Shown here one piece after another: positions 31,690-41,072 of a stretch of 64,000 nt of DNA (its first letter is position 1; every line of letters starts with the position of its first letter). The notes below the pieces were generated by a model. That model did no database searches. It was given only the letters and a program-made list of their open reading frames with translations, and was not told the DNA's origin. The position numbers were made by a program, and so were the translations under genes. The stretch is from positions 1 to 64,000 of the forward strand of contig JARKIF010000009.1 of assembly GCA_029378245.1 (NCBI GenBank), given 5' to 3'. The DNA comes from Roridomyces roridus. Taxonomy: Eukaryota; Basidiomycota; Agaricomycetes; Agaricales; Mycenaceae.

Positions 31690-32110
31690 TTGCAAAGATT
31701 ACACGGGCCCACGCTGTGGCAAACGGAACCTCGTCCTGGCTTTCCCGAAGGCATCCCAGTTGTTCCTGTCCCTCCAGTTAAATCGCTGTTCGATGTCGGC
31801 GATCAAGATCTCAGTCGAACTCAAGTTCCCCTCCGTTTGGCATGGGCTGTGACCGTTCACAAGTCGCAGGGCTTGACGTTGCCGAAAATTAAGCTTAGGA
31901 AAACGAGAATTCGCCGTTGGTGCCACCTTTGTCGGGCTATCAAAGCTTTTTCAGATATTGCATTGGACGGTGCTTTCGACTATTCCAGGGTCAGAAATCT
32001 GGGTGGCAACTTAATGTTACAGACACACACTGCGCAGCGAGCACCATGTCTGGGTGCTCCATTACGACGATACATCGAATGTCGTGACTATCTTGACAAG
32101 AAACCGCTCC
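31690..32110 (+). pseudogene. Helitron (PIF1-like) helicase fragment
   Basis: The fragment includes 'GPTLWQTEPRPGFPEGIPVVPVPPV' and 'RTQVPLRLAWAVTVHKSQGLTLPKIKL', the C-terminal helicase motif of Helitron Rep-Hel proteins ('LAWAxTxHKSQGLTL'). It then gives 'KAFSDIALDGAFDYSRVRNLGGNLMLQ'. Between these, about 16 residues are in the wrong frame ('LGKREFAVGATFVGLS' is readable in another frame), so two indels flank the segment. No Rep domain, helicase N-terminus or clear Helitron ends nearby. This is a truncated remnant. Confidence 0.7.
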
Positions 32111-32326
32111 GAAAACTCAATAAGCATTTCACACGTTGGCCGGCAGATCAAGTTTTATATCCTCCCTTCCGCGACCACAGAGCGCTCTCCAGTAGCTCAA
32201 TAGATAAAAGAGATTCAATTGCCAAGAAGACGTAATATAGACGAGGGCGTCGACCATTGGTACATACAATATTCAGCCACGGGAAGTCCACCTGGGACCC
32301 CATTCCCTCCATTCTCGATACGTTCG

Positions 32327-33205
32327 TCAAAAGGTCAACCGCCGCATATTGCCCATGAGATCATCCATGGCATTCTGTACGACCCGGAACTTCGACACCC
32401 CACACCGCTCACTCTCAATATGCTGGCACAGCCCGCTGAGAGTGGAAAAGGGGGCGCGGCACGTATTGAGGGGGCACACGTATATCTTCTCCTGATGACG
32501 CGGGCTCGCAAGATGCTGATTGAGCGCGGCAAGAGTGCGGAAGCCGGCGTGGCAGAGGTAGCACTCGTATTCAGAGCCGTTCCACGTCGCGTGTGTCGCG
32601 GTCCAAGTGGTGGTGTTGGAGTTGGAGTCGGTGCCCGAGGTGAGGAGGCGCGCGGGATCGGTGATGATGTTATTCCTGTCGTATTGGCGAACGTAGGTGT
32701 CGATGGCGCTGCGTGTGGCACCCGAGGGACAGCGCCCCGCCTCGAGGTGAAGGATCATCGCAGAGCGGGAGATGAAGAACTCGCCGCAGCCCCTGCTGGG
32801 GCATGGGACGTCCTTCGGACGGTGGGTGGACGAGTTGAGGTGGGAGTTGAGGTTGCTGGCGGATTGGAAGAGGCGCCGACAGGGTCCACAGTAGTGGTGT
32901 GCCGCGGACTGCCTGTAGTGCTCGTGTAATCCGACATCGTTCTGGAACGTTCTGCCACAAGGAGAACAGTAGTGGTGGGTGTTTTCCAAGTGCGCTAGGA
33001 GCGCAGATGCGTTGGAAAAGTGCTCGGAGCAGCGCTGACAATAGTGGTGGACAGGGCTCTGCACAAAGTGCTCCGTGAGACCGTGTGCGGAGGTGAAGTC
33101 CCTATCGCAATGGTAGCAGATGTGGTGATAAGGAGAGTTCTCCTCGTGCTGGCGGAGCGCGGGGCCATGCACGAAGCCGCGGTCGCATCGATCGCAGTAG
33201 GCCAT
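32327..33205 (-). CDS. C2H2 multi-zinc-finger protein
   Basis: Single-exon minus-strand gene. I chose ATG 33205 ('MAYCDRCDRGF'), since the frame upstream has no ATG. Successive short fingers read 'YCDRCDRGFVHGPALRQHEENSPYH', 'ICYHCDRDFTSAHGLTEHFVQSPVH', 'YCQRCSEHFSNASALLAHLENTH', 'YCSPCGRTFQNDVGLHEHYRQSAAH', 'YCGPCRRLFQSASNLNSHLNSSTH', then variant fingers ('CPSRGCGEFFISRSAMILHLEAGRC', 'CYLCHAGFRTLAALNQHLASPRH', 'CPLNTCRAPFSTLSGLCQHIES'). The 'xYCxxC...F....L..H......H' repeat is common in agaric expanded C2H2 families. Likely nuclear and nucleic-acid- or protein-binding; no target inferred. About 292 residues. Confidence 0.85.
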   Translation of the reverse strand: MAYCDRCDRGFVHGPALRQHEENSPYHHICYHCDRDFTSAHGLTEHFVQSPVHHYCQRCSEHFSNASALLAHLENTHHYCSPCGRTFQNDVGLHEHYRQSAAHHYCGPCRRLFQSASNLNSHLNSSTHRPKDVPCPSRGCGEFFISRSAMILHLEAGRCPSGATRSAIDTYVRQYDRNNIITDPARLLTSGTDSNSNTTTWTATHATWNGSEYECYLCHAGFRTLAALNQHLASPRHQEKIYVCPLNTCRAPFSTLSGLCQHIESERCGVSKFRVVQNAMDDLMGNMRRLTF

Positions 33206-33803
33206 TTCGTTGGCAGATGTGGCTCGGTGGAAAGGAGAATAGATGGTGGTGGCCGTCTTCAAAGAGTCTTTTGTTATAGGATGTTTGTATCACTCGGTTA
33301 TCTCGGATACAAATCAAATCAGCAGGGCTTGGCACTTGGAACAGGGGTGGTTTGTGGGTGAAAAATGCTGCAGGGAGTCCGTATTTACACTTACCCGCAG
33401 CCAGGTATGAGTCATGAAAATATGACTCAATTGTGACTCGAGTTTTGTCGGTACCGGACTATATAAGGGCTCGAGTCCAGACAGTCCACAAGCCGTGGCC
33501 CGTGGGATTTGAGCAGTTGAGTATTGGCCGCAAGAAGCCGCATAGATCCGTGTCTGTGTCCGATCGATGCCAGCAATGCCGTATTTCGACGGATCAATTT
33601 TGGATCAAATGACCCTCTTCTTCTCCTCCGCTTTCATCTCCTCTGCTACCTGCGCCACTTCTGGGTCCGACGTTCGTCGTACTATCTCAGTGGCTCCGGA
33701 CCCCCCCGCTTGATGCACCAATCAACCGCAGCGGACGCGCAGTCCAGACTCCAGGGTCCGGACTAGTCTCCCTTCGGCTACGTTCTGACTCGTTCTGACC
33801 ACT
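33206..33803. other. Intergenic, upstream part of a duplicated block
   Basis: No gene. GCCGC(A/G)TAGATCCGTGT and CCAGCAATGCCGT..TTCGACGGATCAA near 33535-33600 recur near 36725-36792. CTTCTCCTCCGCTTTC..CTGCTACCTGC.CCACTT..GTCCGACGTTCGT near 33618-33680 recurs near 37070-37125. The region is one end of a tandem segmental duplication. Confidence 0.55.
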
Positions 33804-34430
33804 TTGATAAAGCTCAGCGCGCAGGCATTCACCGGATTGGAATTGAGCATATTCACCGAACCGCGGCTGGCGACGCAGGGAGTTTTGTTGTCGTCGGCTC
33901 GGGAACGCGACGACGCTTTAAAAATTTCGATGGTGGTCGAGCCGTACCTCTGCACCCTTGGGGTGTACGGTGAGCATGTTCTTCAATCTTGTTCAAAGAA
34001 AATGTATTGAATGTGGTCTACAGATCCCCCGAATCTGGCCGTGGGCTGTGGCTTACCCGCTGAGGCATCGGTTTGGGACAACCACGTCGATGCGCCAATG
34101 ATCCCCGAGCAGGGGTTGTCCAATATGCAAGTGCGGGTCAACACGTTCTACGAGCACCCGAATATTGTCTTGGGGGAAGCAAGCGGTTTGACCTGGACGC
34201 AACCCACCGGCACCGACAAAACACCGACAGTCGATTCATTCACTGCGGAAGAGAGGGCGACATATTGCGATCCGGCAGGTGCGATGAGTGATATGCCTAC
34301 GTGAGTCCAATTCCGCTCGTTTCAAACAGGCCGTAGCTTTTTGAATACATAGAGTCGCCCAATATTCAGAACGATACAGGGATCAGACACGCGGCGCTGC
34401 TCGACGAGGCTACCGTTTCCATCCTCTGCT
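33804..34430 (+). pseudogene. Alpha/beta-hydrolase relic (copy A)
   Basis: Degraded C-terminal half of the family found intact at 35.1 kb. 'DPPNLAVGCGLPAEASVWDNHVDAPMIPEQGLSNMQVRVNTFYEHPNIVLGEASGLTWTQPTGTDKTPTVDSFTAEERATYCDPAG' aligns with 'DPPTVALGYPMPPDTQ..AIAVWVSAFYDHPDLGSGEPTGVHWAKPSEV..ATIDCYSAEERAKF'. After an intron-like gap, 'NIQNDTGIRHAALLDEATVS' matches 'FQPKMQALLQTQTHAALFEENTVS'. The N-terminal nucleophile region and the C-terminal His exon are missing. Confidence 0.65.
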
Positions 34431-35091
34431 ATCTACTGGCGCCACTTCTGGGTCCGACGTTCGTGGAATTACTATCTTGCAACTCTGAGCCATGAGCCAG
34501 CATCATAGGCAGCACCGGCCCTCGGGATGACGTGTCTCTTGAGTGTCAACGGGCGACACTATGCCGCTACGCAGCGGATATCAGCCCCCATCCATCCAAC
34601 TGTTTACTCAGTTGCAGTTGGAAGCAAACTGGCCTCCATTCCCCTTCTAGGCATTGACCCGAATTTGGAAGACTCACTACACCCAACTTCCCGAGGAGAT
34701 CGAACGTGCCATATTCTATATTGACCGGTTGGAAGCCCCGTACAAGAACAGGGCTTACCTGTTGAAATGCACTCTTTTTATAACAACAGAGGAGCGATGC
34801 TTTCCGCCCGGCCCCAACTGGTCGCTTTGCTACTCACCGACTTGCCACTTGGTGGTGCACATTTCCTGATGGAGCCGTGCACAAGGGAATCTTATGTCTG
34901 TTTCAAGTCGCCGAGCCAGGCGGGCTTTACCTGGGGCCAGCCTGGGAACTCTTCGCTCTCAAATTGCCAACTCTGGTACGCGGCACGCCCATTCCCATGA
35001 CAAAATGCACATATACCCGCCGGGCCCCTCCTACCCAATTATCGCCTCCTTCCAACCTCGCTTCTTCCTCAGATCCCAACCCAACCCCTTC
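34431..35091. other. Intergenic, duplicated block
   Basis: No supported gene. Short matches to the 37.3-37.8 kb interval (for example TGTTTACTCAGTTGCAGTTGGAAGC near 34608 against TGTTTGTTGAGTGCCAGTGGGAAGC near 37315) mark it as part of the tandem duplication upstream of hydrolase copy B. Confidence 0.5.
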
Positions 35092-36390
35092 ATGCATACC
35101 GAGCATACTCTCCGACTTCCCGACGGGACAGACATTTTCTACACGGATAGCGGGGCACCAGACACGTTGGACTATACCACCGTCGTTGTCGTTCACGGGA
35201 TAGTATTCAACGGATGTGCGTTCCTCAGTAAAACCTCTCTCAACACACAGTGATATTTTCGAACAGATGTCTTCGAACGACTCCACGAGTGGGCGCCCAA
35301 GTATAACGCTCGACTCGTCCTCATGAACCGGCGCGGTTACCACGGCTCCACGCCCTTCACCGATGCGGAAGTCGAGGAAATGCATCAAGGGAGGAAGCAC
35401 TTCCAAGACCGACTGGCGTTGCAACTGGCTTGTTTCTTGAAGCATTTTATTGAAAAGGAGAGTGCGCCTCCGGTGAACCCAGATCGTTCCACAGGAGGGC
35501 TTGTCCTGGTGGGCTGGAGTCTCGCAAACGCTACGACGCTGTCGCTCCTGGCGAATCCAACGGTCGTTGGCAGAGAGCTTTACGAGGCGATTGAACCGTG
35601 CCTCCGAACGCTGGTTATGTACGGTAAAGTATATTCCCCTAGGTATAAGCATCTATTGGCTGAATCTTGCTCCTCCAGACCCACCGACCGTAGCCTTGGG
35701 ATATCCAATGCCCCCTGACACTCAAGTATACTACCCACTCGCAGTGGACCCAACGGTCGATCCAGAAGAGCGGCATTCTGCCATAGCGGTGTGGGTCAGT
35801 GCGTTTTACGACCATCCCGATCTTGGCTCGGGGGAACCGACCGGTGTACACTGGGCGAAACCCTCTGAAGTAGTCGACCCAGCCGACACCGCGACTATCG
35901 ATTGCTACTCCGCGGAGGAAAGAGCGAAATTCTCCACACCCTTCCCCGTTGTACTTGCCACCGATTTTCCCCTGTGCGTAGAACCTGAGATAGTCGCTTG
36001 AAAACATATACTCACTCAATCGTATTTAGCTTTCAACCCAAGATGCAAGCTCTGCTTCAAACCCAGACGCACGCGGCGCTATTCGAGGAGAACACAGTAT
36101 CATCTTACTTCCCCCGTCTGAACGTCGTACATATTTCAGGGACCCGGACGATAGCTGTTTGCATCTGGGCGTACACGAAGACGCTGCGGATGTACACTGA
36201 CGCCCGCGCGAGTGGTAAAGCCATTCGGCCAGTCAAATTTGTGCTGGTGCCTGGTGCGAATCATTTGGTGGGTGATAATTACAACCAGCAACTTGGTTTT
36301 GCGCGGGGCTGAAAACGAGTTCAGATTCATTACCATATGCCGGATCTTTTCATGCGGGAGATTTTGGATGGGTTTACCCAAGTACTGTAA
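35092..36390 (+). CDS. Alpha/beta-hydrolase fold protein (copy B, intact)
   Basis: ATG 35092 ('MHTEHTLRLPDGTDIFYTDSGAP'). Exons give 'YTTVVVVHGIVFNGC' (oxyanion-loop HG), 'LHEWAPKYNARLVLMNRRGYHGST', the nucleophile elbow 'GGLVLVGWSLANATTLSLL' (G-W-S-L-A, so GxSxA), 'DPPTVALGYPMPPDTQ', 'YSAEERAKF' and 'TRTIAVCIWAYTKTL', then 'RPVKFVLVPGANHL'. A last intron (donor GTGGGTGAT near 36267, acceptor TTCAG near 36325) leads to 'IHYHMPDLFMREILDGFTQVL' and a stop ending at 36390. This gives a His near the catalytic position. Copy C splices the same way, which supports the final exon. Substrate unknown; an esterase- or epoxide-hydrolase-like activity is the family expectation. Confidence 0.72.
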
Positions 36391-37808
36391 CCAATTCAAG
36401 TTAGCCCATTTCTGCGCATGGATCATGTTCGTCGATCAAAAGTAAAACGACGCCATAGGGCCGCCGCCAATTCATGACTAAAATTTGAGAATAAGGTAGC
36501 GTCGGGCGGTGTCCGACGGTCCAAGTGAAAAGCAATACATTTCCTGCGTTTACCGCAGTGAAGGAAATATATTTTGCCTTGAACTGTGCTGCTGATGAGG
36601 TCAAAAATTCTTTCCTGGAGAATCAATGGAGAATGGTTATATTTATTGAGCTGAAAATTCTGTCGGGGTGAGGTTATCAAAACCGCCAAGATTGAGGCAG
36701 CGACGCGTTGGCCGTAACGTGAGAAGCCGCGTAGATCCGTGTGTGTGTCTGATCATTGCCATTGCCAGCAATGCCGTGTTTCGACGGATCAAACGACTCT
36801 CCTTTGTTTTGAAGTTTGTGTGTTTACACTGATATCCAATTAATGAGAATAAGATTTACACGGTGGCCGTGAGGCCGGGTGGTACAAGCTCGTGAGGAAC
36901 TCCCTCTGTAACTACCGTATATATACTATCCTGTGAGTCAAGTCATGAGTCATATGAGAAATATTCTTACTAAGTGTTCCATAATTCTGAGTCGAGGTGA
37001 GTCGAAGGTTACTAATTACCCGAGGCATCGCCGAGGCGGCTATGTGCCGAATGCTCATTTCCCAACATCCTTCTCCTCCGCTTTCGTCTCTGCTACTACC
37101 TGCTCCACTTGTGAGTCCGACGTTCGTGGTAGTATCTCATTGGCACTGAAGCCCGTGCGTTATGCAAGTGTCGAACGCGGCATCCCGGACCCGGCTCGGA
37201 ATGACGTGTCTCAAAATTCAAATCTTCCGTCATTGTCGCCCGCTTCGGTACAAAGCTACCGACAACCAGCAACCTTCGCGGCCAGGAGCGGATATTAGTT
37301 CCCATCTATCCAGCTGTTTGTTGAGTGCCAGTGGGAAGCGAAATGGCCTTCGATACCCCTCTTTGACTCGAATTTGACAGACCCACCCCGAGGGGATCCA
37401 ACGTTCCTCGTCTCAGATAGCGGCACGCCGAAGTACTGGGATATTTTGGATGTCCACAATTTACATGAGCCGGCGGGAAGCCCGACACCATGTCGGGCTT
37501 ACATTCGCTTCTGTTGAAGTGCACCCTGGACACGACAGAGGAGCGGTCTTTGCGCTGTGAACCCCTTTGCCCGCGATGCACACCTACTTCAGGCTCTTCA
37601 TCTTCGCTTCAACCTCATACTCGCCGACTTGGTCCACTGGAGCCGTTCACAAGGAAATATTACGTCTGCGCATCGATCGATTAGCAAATCCCACTTGGCC
37701 GCTCTGACCTGGCAACTCTTCGTTCTCGAAGTGCCAACTCTGGGACGCCTTTCGTGTTCCCCTTTTATACCAGATACGGGCAAGGGGTTGACTTTTGGGC
37801 CCGACTTC
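36391..37808. other. Intergenic, second copy of the duplicated block
   Basis: No supported gene. It contains the diverged partners of the 33.5-33.7 kb and 34.6 kb segments. Open frames such as 36933-37298 and 37557-38042 are not conserved between the two blocks and are treated as spurious upstream of 37809. Confidence 0.5.
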
Positions 37809-39101
37809 ATGCGTACCGAGCATACTCTGCGACTTCCCGACGGGAGAGACATTTTCTACACGGATAGCGGGGCACCAAACACGTTGGACTATACCACCGT
37901 CGTCCTCATCCACGGGATTTCATTCAACGGATGTGCGTTCCTCAGTAAAACTCTCTCAACACACAGTGATATTTTCGAACAGATGTCTTCGAACGACTCC
38001 ACGAGTGGGCGCCCAAGTATAACGCTCGACTCGTCCTCATGAACCGGCGCGGTTACCACGGCTCCACTCCCTTCACCGATGCGGAAGTCGAGCATATGCA
38101 TCAAGGGAGGAAGGACTTCCAAGACCGACTTGCGTTGCAACTGGCTTGGTTCTTGAAGCATTTCATTGAATAGGAGAGTGCGCCTCCGGTGAGCCCAGAT
38201 CGTTCGAAAGGAGGGCTCGTCCTCGTAGGCTGGAGTCTTGCAAACGCGACGACGTTGTCGCTTCTGGCGGATCCGAAGGTAGTAAGCGGACAGCTTTACA
38301 GGGCGATTGAACAGTACCTCCGGACTCTGGTTATGTACGGTAAGGTTTATTCTGTCCTAGGCATAAGGCTCTAGCTGAGTCCTGACTCTTGCTCCTCCAG
38401 ACCCACCCACGGTAGCCTTGGGCTATCCAATGCCCCCTGACACTCAAGTATATAACCCGCTCTTAGACCCAAAGATCGATCCAGAAGAGAGGCAATCTGC
38501 CATAGCGGTGTGGGTCAGTGCGTTCTACGACCATCCCGATTTCGGCTCGGGGGAAGCGAGCGGCGTTCATTGGGGAAAGCCCTCGGAAGTAGTCGAACCA
38601 GCCGACACCCCGACTATCGACTGCTATTCCGCGGAGGAAAGTGCGAAATTCTGCACACCCTTCCCCGTTGTACGTGCCGCCGATATTCCCCTGTGCGTAG
38701 AACCTTCTGCTTGCTTGAAATATATACTTACTCCATTATATTCTAGCCTTCAACCCAACATGCAAGCCCTCCTTGAAACCCAGGCGCACGCAGCGCTATT
38801 CGACGAGAACAGAGTATCCTCCTACTTCCCCCGGCTGAAAGTCGTATATATGTCAGGGACCCAGACGATGGCTGTTTGCATCTGGGCGTACACGAAGACG
38901 CTGCAAATACACATGGCCGCGCGCGCGAGTGGTAAAGCCGTTCGGCCAGTCAAGTTTGTGCTGGTGCCGGGTGCCAATCATTTGGTGGGTGATAACTTAT
39001 CAAGTTGCTTTTGCGCCGGCTGAAAATAGATTCAGATTCATTACCATCGGTCGGAACTTGTCATGCGGGAGATATTGGGTGGGTTTACCCAAGTACTGTA
39101 A
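37809..39101 (+). pseudogene. Alpha/beta-hydrolase fold protein (copy C, nonsense mutation)
   Basis: Nearly the same gene as copy B: 'MRTEHTLRLPDGRDIFYTDSGAPNTLDYTTVVLIHGISFNGC', 'RLVLMNRRGYHGSTPFTDAEVE', 'GGLVLVGWSLANATTLSLLADPKVV', 'DPPTVALGYPMPPDTQVYNPLLDPKIDPEERQSAIAVWVSAFYDHPDFGSGE', 'PVKFVLVPGANHL' and the last exon 'IHYHRSELVMREILGGFTQVL', ending at 39101. In the exon before the nucleophile, the codon that is AAG (Lys) in copy B is TAG at 38171-38173 ('HFIE*ESAPP'). The nucleophile and His lie downstream of this stop, so any product would be inactive. The rest of the frame is well kept, so the mutation looks recent. Confidence 0.75.
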
Positions 39102-39639
39102 CCAATCCAAGTTAGCACTGCTGCCCATAGATCATGTCCGTCGGTTAGAAGTACAACGACGCCATAGGGCCAGTCATGACGAGAATTTGAGTAAAGGGAG
39201 GCCCGTACGCGACACGCCTCGGCGTCCGCCATCGAGATTACATAAGTAGTACCAATCTCATTTGGACCTGGCAGACATTGTGCCTTGTGCCTCGGGCTGG
39301 ATTTCACATCGCACGGAAGAACAAGGCGCAGGTGACGAAATTGTGGAATAATTTCAACTTCCGGCGCCACCAACCCGACCGTGACGTCGGCAAGCAACAT
39401 GTCAGTGATATGCCGGCATGGCACGGAGGTTAAGTCCCCGGGCACTCCCTACAGGCTACTACTTAGTAGGTCGGGATACAGTAAATCAGGAGGCCCAAAC
39501 TGGCCCGGGATATAGTGCAAATAAAAGTCCGACGGCGCTGGGCGCTAGGCCGCTCACCCATAGAGCAAATTGGGCAGGAGCCGGAGAAAGTTTTTCTGCA
39601 TCCGAACTGTGATCTCACAGCTTGTCCCGAACGTCCACC
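39102..39639. other. Intergenic
   Basis: No gene recognised. It contains the promoter side of the F-box gene at 39640. Confidence 0.45.
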
Positions 39640-41004
39640 ATGGCTACCACCGCCACACAAGAGTTCCTCAACAGCTCCGCCGCAGCCCTTCGTGCGCGTC
39701 TCGCAGCACTTGGGCACGAGATGGCCGGGCTCGAGTCTAGACTACGGCTCCTCACAGCGGAGCGTGACGTCGTCGTCTATGGACTCGGAGCTATCGTCTA
39801 CCCCGTCCTCACCCTTCCCCCCGAAATCATGGGCGAAATCTTCTCGCACTACGTCGAAAACCCACATATAGGCTACACCCAGGATCCCGGCCGCGGACCC
39901 TTGCTGCTAGCGAGTGTATGCAGGAGTTGGAGAGAGATATGTCTCTCGATACATCCTTTCTGGTCCAATCTGCGCATCTTCCCACCGAGAGTTGGTCTAG
40001 ATGCCTTCTTGAGCCGCACCGAGTGCTGGCTGTCGCGCGCTGGCGACGAGCCACTGGACCTGGAAATATCCAGATCTGCATCAACCCAGGCCGTGCTCTC
40101 CTTCCTTTCCCGCCGATCCACACAGTTGCGGACCCTCAAACTCGCACTGGACGCGACGCTCGCGAACGCCGAAATGGCGGGTCGTCTGCCTCTTTTGGAG
40201 AAACTGTCCATCGGAACGTCCATGGACCACCAACACGACTGGCCGATCATGACCTGCTTTCGCGACACCCCCAGCCTTCGCGAGGTGCAGCTTTCTATAG
40301 CCTCCCCGAGGTGGATATCTCTGCCTTGGAGCCAACTGCTCTCGTTGGAGCTCACGACCACGAATTTATTCAATGGTCTCGAGGTCCTGAGACAAACGCA
40401 GGATCTCCGGGCTCTGACCGTGTACCTCACCAATCGCACGATTTACACCTCGCGAGATGACCCGCGACCACTCATTCTCGCGCATCTCCGCACGCTGAAT
40501 TTCCTCTACTCGGGAGACGGCCTTCTCCTCGACCACCTGACTCTCCCCGCACTGGAAAGCCTGCAGTGTTCCTACCTCAACGACGAGGGTGCGAACCGAC
40601 TCATGTCCCTCGCGTCCCGCTCCTCCTGGCCACTCCGTCGCATCCGCCTGGCCAACACCCTAGCCCGCGCGTACATCCCTTGCCTGCGGTACACCCCGTC
40701 CGTGGAGGAGGTCGAGATCTACCACCGCCAATACACAGCCCGTCAGCTGTTTGAGCTGCTCGCGACCGACACGGAGGAATTCCTTCCTGCCCTCCGTGCG
40801 CTGACGATTGCGGATGGAACGGCTGATATCTCGTATTTGAATATCCCGGAGATGGTGAGGGCGAGAAAGAGGGGGCCGATGCGATGCTTTGGGTACTCTT
40901 TCACGGGGCATTCTGATCTCAACAAGGCAGCGGTGGAGGGTATCCGGGATCGGTTGCGCTCCTTGGTCGGGGAGGAGCTGAAGGTTGAGCTGACCGAATA
41001 CTGA
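39640..41004 (+). CDS. F-box domain protein (agaric type), single exon
   Basis: I chose ATG 39640 because it has a strong CCACC-ATG-G context and the frame upstream lacks an ATG. The N-terminus is a short coiled coil ('AALRARLAALGHEMAGLESRLRLLTAERDVV'), followed by the F-box-like 'YPVLTLPPEIMGEIFSHYVE..LLLASVCRSWREICLSIHPFWSNLRIF' (LPPEI...VCRxW). Then come leucine-rich segments ('LLEKLSIG', 'LREVQLSIASPRWISLPWSQLLSLELT', 'LRALTVYL', 'LRTLNFLYSGDGLLLDHLTLPALESLQC') and 'LPALRALTIADGTADISYLNIPEMVRARK'. This coiled-coil/F-box/LRR layout is typical of expanded agaric families that act as SCF ubiquitin-ligase adaptors. It is unrelated in detail to the F-box genes at 27.7 and 59.9 kb. 454 residues; frame intact. 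Confidence 0.85.
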   Translation: MATTATQEFLNSSAAALRARLAALGHEMAGLESRLRLLTAERDVVVYGLGAIVYPVLTLPPEIMGEIFSHYVENPHIGYTQDPGRGPLLLASVCRSWREICLSIHPFWSNLRIFPPRVGLDAFLSRTECWLSRAGDEPLDLEISRSASTQAVLSFLSRRSTQLRTLKLALDATLANAEMAGRLPLLEKLSIGTSMDHQHDWPIMTCFRDTPSLREVQLSIASPRWISLPWSQLLSLELTTTNLFNGLEVLRQTQDLRALTVYLTNRTIYTSRDDPRPLILAHLRTLNFLYSGDGLLLDHLTLPALESLQCSYLNDEGANRLMSLASRSSWPLRRIRLANTLARAYIPCLRYTPSVEEVEIYHRQYTARQLFELLATDTEEFLPALRALTIADGTADISYLNIPEMVRARKRGPMRCFGYSFTGHSDLNKAAVEGIRDRLRSLVGEELKVELTEY

Positions 41005-41072
41005 GGAGAGCGCTCCTCGTTCTCTCTTCAGGGGAGATTGTATTCTACACCCGGAACAACTTGTAACATCAT

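Noticed and set aside
39420..39480. Possible tRNA from GGTTAAGTCCCCGGG-like sequence
   Set aside because: No A-box at a workable distance and no stem pairing for a cloverleaf.
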